This document shows positions 1 to 12,499 of a stretch of DNA of 64,000 nucleotides, in pieces (within the stretch, counting starts at the first letter, position 1; every line of letters starts with the position of its first letter). Origin of the DNA: Perca fluviatilis (Eukaryota > Chordata > Actinopteri > Perciformes > Percidae). Location: positions 30,575,285 through 30,639,284 of the forward strand of contig NC_053116.1 of NCBI RefSeq assembly GCF_010015445.1, given 5' to 3'. Made by a program: the position numbers and the translations under genes. Below the pieces are notes generated by a model. The model had not been told where the DNA came from and searched no databases. It saw only the letters and a list, made by a program, of their open reading frames with translations.

Positions 1-184
1 CTTATGTAAACCGGAGAAAATCCCCTTGAAAGGATTCCTCACCACTTAAGATAAGAATCATCTTCCTTTAATTTTGCCAAACAAGATTATATTTAGGACA
101 TAGAATTATTCAGTTATGATCAAAGCGCATGTATGTCCTTTGCCTAGAAAAAAGGGTTGAGTTATGTTAGAAGCTTCTTCTTAC

Positions 185-1488
185 CAGTTTGGGGAACTGC
201 TGTGTGATTTCAGGAGAGTAGGTGTTTCCTGGGGGGCCTTTTCTCAGTGACACCACCACAAAGATCTGGAAAAGCTGCTGCTGCTGCAGCTGGATCAGGT
301 CTCTCTCCAGGGTGCGGTAGCCTGGCCGACGTTTCAGTGTAGACTGGATGTAAACTGATCTCCTGGAGCCTGCTGGACACCACACAAGGAGACTATGGTA
401 AATGCTTGTCCTGGGACATATCCCATCCAGTGGGAGTGTCAATAATAAATACTGACTGATAAAACTAGGATTTCTTACTTCATACAAGAAGACTTACCTC
501 TAAACTTAAACCTGAAAACCAAACTTAACATAAAGGGACATTACAGACATATTTGGCCCTATTTTAGCAATCTAAGCGCAAGGCTTGAAGCACATGGCGC
601 AGGTGCGTTTAGGCCGTGTCCAAATCCACTTTTGCTAGTTTGATGGCGGAAAAAAGGGTCAGTGTGCATGGTTCAAAAGGGTTGTAGTTAGTGTCTTCAT
701 TTATTCATAGGTGTGTTTTGGGCGTAACATGCAATAAACCAATCAGAGTGTCATCTCCCATTCCCTTTAAAAGCCAGGCGCGTTTGTACCTTGGCGCAGT
801 GCTATTATGATTGCGGATTTGCACCGTTATATTTTTATTTGTAATCTTTTGCTTCGTTTGTGTGCTGCTGCGCTTCCCTGTGTGTGTGTAACAAGCATAG
901 TGTGCATGCACTGTGCATAAGCCTAGGCGCAGTTTACTAATTTGCTGTTAAAATAACCAGGTTTTTGTTGGTCACTGGCGCGATCACTTCCCACTGCCTC
1001 AAGATAGCAATACGCCAAGAATTCACCTCAACATACCTTCCTGTAAGACCAGCACACCAATGGGGCGCAAAGATGGGGGCAGGTGCATTTGCTATTTAAA
1101 CTACGTGGGCGCTGGACGGGAAATTGACAACTGCATCGGTCTTAAACTAGCAAAGACACTTGCGTCGGGCTTTGCACTGCGCTGCGCCGGGTGCAAGATA
1201 GGGCCAATTAACTCTATGGAGATACCTTTGGTGTTGTCCTCAGGGTCACTCTCTGTCCCACTGGTCTCCTCTGTTGATTGAATTAGAGGAGGGAGAGATT
1301 AGGGAGAAGCAGAGTAATGGAAAAGACTTGAGGGCCAATAATCCGGTGCAGACAGTCAGCCTTTGTTTCATAATCAGCGGCTTCGCCTGCTGCAGCTGGC
1401 CTTGCGTGTACCATCAAAAGCTGGGTATTTCCACCAAGAGGCTCAACTTAATCTTTTTGAAGTGTTGATGTGAGTGACATCTGTGACA

Positions 1489-1529
<41 letters not shown>

Positions 1530-4500
1530 GTGTGTGTGTGTGCGTGCATGCATGCATGCATGCGTTTTACCTCGCACTGAGAGTCCCTGGTTCCTTACTC
1601 TCTTTCTCCCTCGCTTGTCGTCAAAGATGGTCTCAATCTTGTTGACGTACTGTGTAGTAGAACACACACTCAGGTAACTTGCCAGCCCCATAATTTCACA
1701 GCCATTATAGAATCATGATTACAGGGAATCATGGTATAACAGCCACTAAGAACATAATTATATTATAGATATCCAGCATTTTTTTTTAACCTTACATTCC
1801 TGCATTCTTCCGTTAATGCCCTGAAAGAACGCAGTTGAGTATTTGGTAGTGGACTCAAGTCAACGAAGGCCCTGCGTTAATACACAGAGTTGGCGCTCAA
1901 AAAACAAACAGGCACATACAGGAAGCTGAAACTTATCTTTAAGAGGACACACAACACACTGCCACTTGAGGAGGCAAACTTGTATCGAAAGAAAGTAAAA
2001 ATGCCCCTACTAAGATAATGGTTATTAAGAAGAAAAATACATAATGAGGTGTTATGTCTATGCCCATTTTCATTGTTTAACATGTGATCTAAAAGAGTTT
2101 AAGCATAACATAACCAAATGTTATGTTATATTATTACTATTCCGGCTATTTATTCAAAACTATTTGTTAAAAGTTACATAATGGAAAACAAGGTCAACAA
2201 GGACATCTTAGCTAGAATCCTTTTCTAGTCCTCACCTTTATAGATATATGTTAATACCGGTTTTATTACTGTACCTCATCATTAAAGTTCCTCCCTGTCC
2301 ACGCTTTTCCCTCTGCCATAAGTCATATGTTCAAATTTATGTTCTGTCCAAATTTATGAAGCATACATGTTGCTCTACCACTATCTATTTCTTTCAGCGT
2401 CCTCTCCTTCCTGCTCAACAAGTCACACCCCCTTCTGTTCTATCCCACATGACACATGATTCACCATTCAACAGATAACATGCCACTTTGTTTGTGTACC
2501 ATAGGGAAACATAAAAAAAAACAAAACATCTCAGTCAACCATTGTATCCAAATACAGCGACTAATGAAATTATGCATGTATCATTTACCTGAGGTGTCCT
2601 CTGTATTTTTTGAGTGCTTGCACGCTGGGGTGTAGCTGGTTTTGGAGTGTCTGCAAGTGATTTGGAAGCTGCTAATGTTTGGAACCTGCTCCTCTCCACT
2701 TTGCCAGCATAGCCTTGCAACGTTTGAGGTTTAGGAGGCAGCTGGAAGACAAGAAGTGCAGAGTCCTCGCTTGGTTTTAGGTAATTACATGGTATCAAAC
2801 TGCAATACTTCCTCCCTTAGAATCTCAGGTTAGGCAGTGATTGATACACCCATTAACAACTACTGAAAAATACTTCCATAGTGTGAAAATGAGACATACG
2901 TAGATGGTATATCTTTTCTTTTTTTTTACCTTTGGGCCGTGAGGCCTTGCAATAGGGAGACACATGGGAGATAGCTTGACATCCTCATAGGGGTCATCTC
3001 GGGTCACTTCACCTGGGGAAAGAGTGATGGATGGGAAAGATAAGACTGGATGTTTTTATCAGGAGAAAGTTTCACCACACTTGCTTTTAAGAAGGTACTT
3101 TATATAAAAGCAAATTAATGATTATTCATTATTATTATTTATGGCCACTTCAATGAATATGAATTCATAAAGGACTGCAACTAACAATTATTTTAATTAT
3201 CAATATATAATTATCGATATATTTTTTTCTTGATTAATCATTTTGTCCATTAAATGTGAAAATAGTGAAACACTACGTGTATAATTTTTTGTAAGGACCA
3301 AGGCAATGTTGAATTTCTAGTTTTATTCCACCAACTGTCCCAACCCCAAAGTTATCAATTGGATATCAGATATAACAAATAAAAGCACATGTTACATTGT
3401 TGCTTGAAAGCAACAATTAATCAAATTTTCTGTTGATCGACAAATCGACTAATTGTTGCACCTCTAGCAGTACCATGATGGGTCTACCGTTGGCTGTTAC
3501 TTAATTGCAATGGCTGACGCAGAAGTCGAAAAAGCAATGTATTTTTTATTTTTTATTTTATTTTTTTTAAACTATCTGTCTACCTGATTTATTACAAATC
3601 ACTATATTGTACGGTTGTGCTCAATCTTGAATACAACTCTCAAAATATCATAATATTCCGTAAACCGTTAGATCTGTGGGAAACCAGAAGTGGAAAAGGA
3701 CCCTTGTATAGGCTTTTTTTTTTTCAAAATGCTCTTCAATGGCTTTTCCTGATTAGTTCACTGGTCTCTGTACAGCATCACTCTTTAACAGGCTCTGTTA
3801 TGGTAATAAAATAAAGTTCTAAGCGGAGCATTTAAGATTTGGAACTGTACATTCAACCAATGACTGTCACCCAAGTCTTAATGACTTCCTGTCTTTGTCT
3901 CTTTTTAAACAAAACACGTGCTAAGTTAAGCGTTTTAAAATTTATGACAGCCAGACAGTGAGTAATGATCAAAAGCTCCAGAAGTTCATTTAAAATCAGC
4001 TCCACAATGTCTCCGTTTATATGTGACAGGGTATTTGACTTACAAACGATGTCCTCATAAATATTGTCGTCAGAGTAGGCATGGTAAAGGCCCGATTGCG
4101 TTTCCTCGCCTCCCATCGTGCCTCGCTTCGTAGTCAGACGCGCCGCATCCTCGTACTCAAAGGACTTCCTGTGGTAGGGAGGGAAGGGAAGGCAGTGAAA
4201 AAGAGGGGCCTGGCTGCTTCCCTAAAGATAGCCACCATACTATTGTTCACTCTATTGTCTTAGGTTTAGTCAGCATCTCACCGCAACATTCCTTATGTTG
4301 ATATCAAACACAGCGAGACAGTGAGAGTGTGATAAACGTTCATGAAAGGAAATGACATTTGGTACAAACATTGTTTAAAATGTAAAAAAAATAAGAAATA
4401 AATAAAGAGTATGACCGGATTTAGATAGAGATAGCAGTTGGCAATATGACAATGTCAGCTGTCATAGTAAAAATTAGGTCGTTTAATTAGAGCTAATTTA

Positions 4501-6484
4501 CTATGATCTAGGTTCTGGCTACAAGTTCAGTGCACGTTTTGTTTATTTATTTATGTTTTTTTTGCTACTTGATTTTACACACGTGCTGAAACAGAGACTG
4601 TTACATGATGTGTGATGCAATACCTAGCCCCATGGAGGAATTGTATACTGCACAAGAATGAATGACAGCTAATGACTTACTCTGAAGTTAGTAAACAAGG
4701 AGCCCTCTAGAACAGGGGCGTCAAACTCAACTTCACTAAGGGCCACACTGGAAAAAGAGAATCGCACCAAGGGCCGGACATGTAGAGTTTATTGACATGC
4801 TTTTATTTAAGAGAAAAAGTCAAATATCTGTGACTGTATTATTGCACGTCTCATATAGTCTTCTCACTCACAGTTTGGTCAACATAAAAACCCCCAAAAA
4901 GTAAAAAAAAAAATTCTTAGCCATCATAGAAAAGAATCGCCAAAAAAGATCCCAAAAGCAACCAAAACAACAGGGGGAAAAAGGCATTGAAAAAAAGTGA
5001 TAAAAACTTAGGTGGGCCAAAATTTATGAAGAACCTAAATTGATGTGCGGGCCGGATTAAAATCTACAAGGGGCCGGGTTTGGCCCGCGGGCCTTGAGTT
5101 TGACACATGTACTCTAGAACTATGCCATTGCCAACTGTGTGAAGGCATGGCAGGAGGGCTGTGTGTATGTCTTGTTTTGCTAAGCCTCCATCGAATGAGA
5201 GAGAGCGAGTGTGAGAGGGTGTGTGCGTGCCTGTAGATGATGACCCTGGACCCGTGGCTGCTGAGGAACTAGGCCACATCCAGACAATAGAGAACAATGC
5301 TGCCAGATATCATGTGACATCACACCTGGACCCCAGCCAACAATTAGACTCTGGCCCTCCACAAAACTGTCCTAAAAACAGTGTCGACTATTTTAATAAA
5401 CTTAATAAAAATAAAAAAATTTAACATATTTAATAAACTCTCCATTTTAGCCAGAGTCTAAAGCAGAGTGTTTGTTGTGTATTTCCTTATTATGTCAGCA
5501 GGAGCTCATTATGATTCAGATCAAATAAAAACACAAACACAAAGTTTTAAGTTATTTGTTCTCTGCTTTTAGTGCATTGACTCACCTGTTCTTTTTATGC
5601 CTTGAAAGCCCATTAGTCTTTGCTACAGGACATGGAGGAGGTGGGAAGCTAGGTGGGTGGGCTACCCTGTTAGTCCTCACGTTGGAGTGGTTATGAGGGG
5701 ATCTGCTGTCCCGCCACACTGTGTGCCCCGTGTTGTTGTTGTTGGCTCCCCGATACTGGAATGTCCGCAGAGGTTTGGGAGGAGGCTGAGCTCCTGAAGA
5801 CTCCCTGCCTTTCTCCCAGAGCAGTCTGTCCCCTTCAAGCTTACGCCAGAAACCCCGTGAAGTGTAGAAGTTTCCAGCAGGCATGTTGACTTCTTGGTCA
5901 TGAGTTGATAGAGGTAGAGGTTTAGAAACTACTTCAACATCCACGATGCGATCCGTTTTTTGAACGCCGTTAGCAGTGAAGATTCGTTTACCTGTAGAGT
6001 CAGCCGTGTTAGCCTCCACTCTGGGAGATGCAAACATTTGTGCTGCGAGTGGTTTATTTCCTGGTGTTGTGGTTAAAAATTCAGTGGAACATTTCTGCAG
6101 AGGTTCTGACTTCCTGCCAACCACACCATGTCCAGCTTGTGCTAGGGATTCCCGAAAATCTAAACCCAAACTATTAGATTTGGAGAGGCTGGGTTTTGCG
6201 TGAAGTCCACCTCTCGATCCCTCGTTAGAACATTCGTTGCCCAGAACATCTCCAGATAGAGTTTGGGATACAGTCGGAGGATGTGCTTTCACCCCGGCAT
6301 TCTGGCTGCTGCCCTGCTGATTGCGATCTTCCCACTGGGAGATCTTCTCCCTGATGTTAATGCCCTTCTCGTGAGAAGAGGACCTTCCTGACTGGCAGCC
6401 CTGCCAAGCCACAGTGGACCCTTTCTGCAGGTGATCAACTTCACCACCCCCTCGCCTGCCCTGCTCCTGCCTCAGAGCCAGCAT
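185..6484 (-). CDS. dennd2c: DENN domain-containing protein 2C, N-terminal part (3' end beyond left edge)
   Basis: Seven coding exons in 5'-3' order: 6484-5586, 4168-4044, 3012-2930, 2741-2589, 1649-1571, 1270-1226, 369-185. Every junction has AG/GT sites and the phases agree, giving 523 residues. Matches to human DENND2C include INIREKISQWE in the first exon, PAGNFYTSRGFWRKLE, DNIYEDI, NPYEDV, LPPKPQ, IFDDKRGRKRVR, ETSGTESD and, in the last exon, TLERDLIQLQQQQLFQIFVV just before the DENN module. The start is the first in-frame ATG, after an in-frame stop a few codons upstream; an upstream non-coding exon is expected. DENND2 proteins are known guanine-nucleotide exchange factors for Rab9-type GTPases in endosomal trafficking; the uDENN/cDENN/dDENN domains that would do this lie off the left edge. 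The region seen is a low-complexity, probably disordered N-terminus. A DENND2A or DENND2D paralogue is less likely, given the specific motifs and the AMPD1 neighbour. Confidence 0.93.
553..1207. repeat. Miniature inverted-repeat element in DENND2C intron
   Basis: The ends are inverted: TTGGCCCTATTTTAGCA on the left, and the right end read backwards starts TTGGCCCTATCTTGCAC. The interior is rich in GGCGCA and TGCGCC words and encodes no protein. It resembles a widespread teleost non-autonomous DNA transposon, but I cannot name the superfamily because the target duplication is unclear. Its right end lies only 18 bases from the splice donor of the 45-base DENND2C exon. Confidence 0.6.
1491..1564. 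repeat. (TG)n / (CATG)n microsatellite
   Basis: A near-perfect TG dinucleotide run, interrupted by one TTG, passes into four GCAT tetramers. It lies six bases from the splice donor side of the DENND2C exon at 1571-1649, inside the intron. Confidence 0.95.
3169..3465. repeat. hAT-like miniature element, degraded
   Basis: The left end reads AGGACTGCAACTAACAATTA and the right end, reversed, reads AGAGGTGCAACAATTAGTCG. The interior carries repeated ATCGAT/ATTAAT words, as in the teleost hAT family whose ends read AGGGCTGCAAC. No clean 8-base target duplication is visible. A related, longer element lies at 51636-52744. Confidence 0.55.
4713..5111. mobile_element. hAT (Charlie-like) non-autonomous transposon, 399 bp
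   Basis: It is flanked by a perfect 8-base duplication, CTCTAGAA (4705-4712 and 5112-5119). The ends are imperfect inverted repeats: CAGGGGCGTCAAACTCAA and, reversed, TACATGTGTCAAACTCAA. The interior has the GGGCCACACTGG and GGCCCGCGGGCC words common in this vertebrate family, and no transposase. An 8-base duplication defines the hAT superfamily. It sits in the DENND2C intron between the exons at 4044-4168 and 5586-6484. Confidence 0.92.
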
Positions 6485-8701
6485 GTTGAGAGGGGGCAAG
6501 TGAATGCATCAGGGATTTTACAAAGACAGACAGGCAAAGCCCTGTAATCTGTTGTCAATTAATCCAGAAATTATACGCTAAAGCAGGAGCGCCAAAAGAT
6601 GTATGGTTGTAACTGATCCTTTAGGTCTTTATGAGTCTTCTTGTAGCAGAGTGTAATTGTCCCCTGGCTCTTTGTAAACAACCTGAAAAGAAGACAAGAC
6701 ACAAAAATCACTCATCAATCACTGCACTTAAAAACAAGTCCAGACAGCACACCGCAGGGTCAAGGGATACTGAGACAACACAGGAGGACACAGTTGCTTT
6801 TGAAGAAGCACACATCTGAAGCGGTTTAAACTGTTAGGAAGGGACAGAGAGAAGGACAGGCCCCTGTCAGGGTCGGTTTCCAAAAATAAATCCAGTAAGA
6901 ATAAGGAAAGACAGTGATAGGAACAAGGTTACCGCAGATTTCTGCTGCCGTGTCTGCGTCTTGAGCCGCCCCGACCCTCCTTTTATCCCCATGGGAATTC
7001 TGTCTTCTCTGTAGCTGTCATCCTTAACAGCATAGCTGGCCAAATACGGAACGCACAATGATAAAAAACAAAGCATTAAATCTAATTTAGTATTCTTTAT
7101 CTAAAGCTGTCTTTCAGATGACGGGGAAGAATGCGCTTTTTAGGTGATTTTTAAAGAGCTTTAGAGGCAAGAAAACACATGATTCTCAAGGCAAACATAA
7201 AAAGCAAGTGACAATTAGGTGAATGATGGAAAACATTTTAACCACACCTGTATATGCAGTGGAATAAAGCTCCTCAAATGGTTAAGCTATTTATCAGACA
7301 CAAGAGAGCTGATGTGTCGTGAGCGTAGATACAAATTAAAACACAGAGGCTAAAGAGTCTGATTAACTGATGTCTTTGTGCTTGGATTAGAATATGTACA
7401 TGGTATAGAGCTATAATCTATTATTTTGCTCCCTCTCACCAAATCCAATCAAACATTGAGAGTTGATGTAAAGTTCTGCAGCGGCATCCACCCTGACTCC
7501 TATTCCCTGAGTCGACATCAATGCAGTCACTGTACACTCTTGTACAGCAGCTCCTGGCTTGCTGGAACCAAACCATTTGGACACGTTGCACATTAGGACC
7601 GAGGCTGAGAGAATGTGGAGAAGGGGAGACATGGTAAAATTCCACTGCACAGCTCATGATCATAACGCTATGAGCTGCATTCCTGCAGAGCTGTACAAGA
7701 GGGGGGTCGGGGAATAAATTGAACCAGAGACAGTCGGTCAGTCAGTCAGTCTTGCAAGTGACGCCTTTGTTTGGCTTGACCTAAATCAAATGTATGTGTG
7801 CGCTGGAATGCTGCTCAATCATTGCCAGACCACGCCATGACAATGCAACTCCCAAACTGACCCACTTGCATTATTTGTCTGTGTGCGGTATGTTGTACAG
7901 GAAGGCCTGAGTTGCACTTCCTGAGATGCAGGAAGAAGGATCAGCAGACTATCCATAATTATGGGTTCAGAGAGATTTGCACCCACTTGAAACCACTGAT
8001 TTGAGCTATATTTGGATCATCTATGTTCAAACTCTGTGATGGTAATCAAACATTGTCTTTGAAATACAGAAATATACCAGCTACTAGCCGGTTACAGACA
8101 TTTATTAGGCTGTTAACTCCGCAGAAAGGTATATTGTATTTTTTAGTAAAACTCACTGACTCATCTACATAGAAACCAGACAGAAGGCAACCCATGAAGC
8201 TCATGTACCCCGTCATCACTTGGCAGCTAAATCAAATCTAATTGCACCTTCAAAACCACCACAAAACGCCCTCAGAAGTGTGCATGCCACAACAAGTTGT
8301 AGGTGAGGTATTGTATGACTGTGGCTTACCATCAGCAGTGACAGTTGAAACTATAATAAAAGAAAAATGTGGGTTTGCTAAATGCCAGCGTAAAAAGGAC
8401 ACACCAAGATTAAGTGCCTGAAAATGACTGATCCATCACCAGCCACCAGAACAGTTTGTGTGCAACCAAACATTCATTTTGACAGTGCCAGTGAAAGAGT
8501 GATAGACCACTTTAACATGACAAGTTCCATCATTTGTTGTCTCCACATTCTTCCATAAATTCAGACCAAGACAGCTATGCTATCAAAACATGTATGCAAA
8601 TGTGTCATCAAATTGAAGAGCTTCAGCACAAAATGAATGCAAATCAATTCACTGACCCTGGTGCTGATTAAACCCTTTTCTCTGAGGGTATTAGTGGAAT
8701 A

Positions 8702-9237
8702 CAGTACAGGCCAAAAGTTTGGACACACCTTCTCATTCAATGCGTTTACTTTTTATTTGCATGACTATTTACATTGTAGATTCTCACTGAAGGCATCAAA
8801 ACTATGAATGAACACATATGGAATTATGTACTTGACAAAAAAGTGTGAAATAACTGAAAACATGTCTAATATTTTAGATTCCTCAAAGTAGCCACCCTTT
8901 GCTTTTTTGATAGCGCTGCAAACCCTTGGTGTTCTCTCAATGAGCTTCATGAGGTAGTCACCTGAAATGGTTTTTACTTCACAGGTGTGCTTTCTCAGGG
9001 TTAATTAGTGGAATTTTTTCCCTTATTAATAAAAAAGCAAAGGGTGGCTACTTTGAAGAATCTAAAATATAAGACATGTTTTCGGTTATTTCACACTTTT
9101 TTGTTAAGTACATAATTCCATATGTGTTCATTCATAGTTTTGATGCCTTCAGTGAGAATCTACAATGTAAATAGTCATGAAAATAAAAAGTAAACGCATT
9201 GAATGAGAAGGTGTGTCCAAACTTTTGGCCTGTACTG
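8702..9237. mobile_element. Tc1/mariner-derived palindromic element, about 205-bp arms
   Basis: Two nearly identical inverted arms of about 205 bases (8702 to about 8906, and about 9033 to 9237) begin CAGTACAGGCCAAAAGTTTG and surround a spacer of about 125 bases. TA dinucleotides flank both ends (8700-8701 and 9238-9239), the Tc1/mariner target duplication. The left arm still encodes, on the minus strand, a fragment like the transposase words ERTPRVC..KAKGGYFEES. Only about half a dozen differences separate the arms, so the insertion is probably young or kept alike by gene conversion. It cannot code for its own transposase. Confidence 0.93.
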
Positions 9238-10050
9238 TACATCCCATATGCTTTCAGTTATAGTCAGTTATTCATTAACTCAACTGGTTTTTATACATTT
9301 GACAACACCTGCAGAAGATTTCCATGTAGTAGCTGTACTCTGCATTAAGGTTCAATGGCTTTAGCTAACTCTGCGAGCTGAATTGCTTGATTAATTCCTG
9401 TTATTGCTGCTTATTGTGTGTAGGTAGATAATCAATGACTTTACTGCAGAAAGTACAATGGAGATAGATCTAGGAGGAGAGAAAAACTTGCCCTCGTTCT
9501 GTTATAGAAAGAAAATATATTGCCAACCACTCTTCAAAACTATAGCTATACATTTGAAATGGTCTTCCTTATTGCAAATAACAGTTGCTGTAATTTGGCC
9601 TTAACGAAAGGCCGAAATAAGTAGCTAACTGATATAAACTACGGTCTATGGTTCACATTGCTCGCTGCTTACCAGCTGATTAAACTTATTCAGTTGTCTG
9701 TTAAATTGCACTAAAAAGTAAATGACCGTTTAAACTATTGGAGGCATGCCGAATTGAACATCTTGACATATTGTTAGAAAAATATGCTTGATACTTAAAT
9801 TAAAACATAACTGCAACTTTTCACTTCATGGAGAAAAACCGCAAAGAAAAGACGGACCGCAACTGGGTAACGTTAACGTTAATGCAGCAACATAGCTACT
9901 CTTCTTACTTCAACGGATATTGCTAGCTAGCGTTAACTAGAAGAGAGAGACACTAGACAGAGGAGTTGTGTGAGATGTTATTAGAACAATACTACTACCA
10001 TAACACCACATGGAAAGATGCATACACCAGCTACATGTCTCGTGACTTAC

Positions 10051-10400
10051 CCCTTGTTGTTTAAAATAATGAGCACAACGTATGTGCTTTCTTCATTTTC
10101 TTTCGATAAAATGAAAAACAAATCAAATCCGAGTAACGTTACACTCGCTCACATCGTTCAAACCGAGGAGAGGTTGACGTTAGCAGACTGAATAAATCCA
10201 GGCGTAAGTAATTGGTAACTTATTGTTAGAAAATGGATTCTATTGAGGAATTAAAACTTGCTCGCTATACAATAACTACACATAACAACAAAGAAAGTGT
10301 GCATAGACTAGAGAAAAGTAAAGCAGAACTCCTGGCCCTCCTTCTCAGGACAGTTGCGTCAAGTCAACCAGGAAATATATGACTTCCGGTTATAACTTCC
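10051..10400 (-). promoter_or_regulatory. Probable DENND2C promoter and non-coding first exon
   Basis: Read on the minus strand, a strong splice donor, GGG then GTAAGTC, ends a possible exon at 10051. An ETS-type site, ACTTCCGGT on the plus strand, lies at about 10382-10390, where a transcription start would be expected. Several AACGTT-containing words cluster at 9869-9890, 10134-10142 and 10177-10183, as they do near the CSDE1 and SIKE1 starts. No TATA box is evident. The link to DENND2C is inferred from strand and position: DENND2C coding begins at 6484 with no visible 5' leader. Confidence 0.45.
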
Positions 10401-12010
10401 AAAATAAAATCTTTCCTTTCCAACCGTAAAAAATTTTCAGTTTTCAAAGTGACGTTACACAAAAAGTTGTAAACGCACGATAAAAAGCTCCGTTTTTGTG
10501 TTCTTTCCATTTATATATATTTGCTAACATATTGCCAGTCTTATCTTTTTATATGTTTTAAAAGCAAATGTATTATTTCATTAAAAACTGCAGATGAATT
10601 GTGTGTGCTATTCTGGTTTATTGTTTTAATGTGTGATTATGACCTGTCACTGAAGTTTGGAAACGCCTATGCCAAGTCATGAGGCGAGGAAGAAGAAGAA
10701 GTTGCAGAACAGGTGTGTATCCAATCTACTGCATCACAATCAATAGAGAATAAGGTCTTGATGCACAAAGTCTAGCTAGTATCTCAGTGATCAATTGCTA
10801 TGGACTACACAGTGTACCAATTCAAAGTAAATCCACACTGTTTGAGGTTTTCGACAATAGTGGTGGAAATGTTTTTTTTATTATTATTTATTTGTTTGCC
10901 TGTCAGAGGCAATATCAGCCTAACATTGCCCAAAACTGACCTGCCCACCTACTTCGTACACAAGTCATCGTAGACTCATTCCATATCTGTCTTATTTCTA
11001 ACTTAGCTACACCAATTTTCTAGGCAAGTCATTTGACTTCCTGTTTTACTTGGGGTATTTCTGTCGAGCTTGACGCAGAGTGACTGTGAGAAAGTTTGGT
11101 TGAATCCTCCCGAGCCAAAAGAGAAGACGTCATCACATCAACCGCTGCAGCTGTCAACGATGAATAAATACTGTTGTCTTCAAGTGTCCTGGGAAATATA
11201 GGCACTCTGTTATGAGCTGCACCTGCGCGACTCCACGAGTCAATAAATATAACTTGGACTTTGCTTTCATTTATAAAGTAACGAGATGTTATGTCGCGGC
11301 GCGTGCAAGTGATGGACCTATGGATGGACAGCGTTGAAACTGTTGTGAGCACCCATTTGTTTATTCAGTTCGCCTGACTCCAACTAATGTCAAAGTCTAA
11401 TAAATGTCTATTTTGCAGCAGAACCAGAATTTTGAAACCCTACACTGGACTGGAGCAGACTCAGAGCAGTGTTCAGTTATTTCAGGTAGCCTAAACCGTG
11501 GACCACAACACTATATAAGCTAAAAGTAGGCTATTAGTAGTATTAAAGTATTAGTCTTGAACAACCCCTGTAATTTTGTCCTTTAGACTTTCAAAGAAAC
11601 CATAGACTTCATCATCCATGGAACAAGGTCTATTTGTGAACTCTATCCAGCTAAGATATAGCAAAATGTTGACTTTGCCATCCCAGTTTTGATGTTGTGT
11701 GTCTTCATGGGAAATGGTAGACATTGTGGGAAATGGTAGACATCATGGAGGCTCAGTCAATAACTAATGGTAAAAGTGATGCATTATGCAACAACTCAGA
11801 CTAATAACTTTATTAAATTTGCATGACTGATGCACATTTTTTCCCTTCATTCTGCTGATACAGCTAAATGTCCATGCATCTAAACTTCTAAAGGAAACAA
11901 CAGCCATCAGAAAACTACTTTTGGTACACAGTGTAAAATAAACAAGGCGCCAAATAAGAGTGCATATCAAGTCTCATTTACAACTTACTGGTCAGAGTTT
12001 ATGAGCATTA

Positions 12011-12235
<225 letters not shown>

Positions 12236-12467
12236 TCAGATTTTATTTCCTTTCATTCTTATACATGTTGTTTCTCCTCGTGGAATACACAGACTGCAGT
12301 GTACAAGTCAATTGGACATTGTGTTCAGATGTTATAGAGTCATGACATTTAGCAAAATGTTTCTTCCTCTAAAGGAGAGAACATCAGTGTGTTAGAAGGT
12401 GAGTTCCTTTAAGATTCAATTGTTACTGTGAAAAACAAATGTGGAAACTTTTCACAATAGAGATGAG

Positions 12468-12473
12468 TTTTAT
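12468..12473 (-). terminator. AMPD1 polyadenylation signal
   Basis: AATAAA on the minus strand begins only 26 bases after the AMPD1 stop codon (12502-12500), so the 3' untranslated region is predicted to be about 50 bases. No other canonical signal lies between it and the stop. Confidence 0.65.
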
Positions 12474-12499
12474 TGGGTGTAAGTGGGATTTGAGAGTGT

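Noticed and set aside
5045..5424. Overlapping short open frames on both strands
   Set aside because: They run over the right end of the hAT element and adjacent intron; composition is not protein-like.
11029..11352. 107-residue minus-strand open frame
   Set aside because: No recognisable homology, no consistent splice sites and no neighbouring coding exon in phase.
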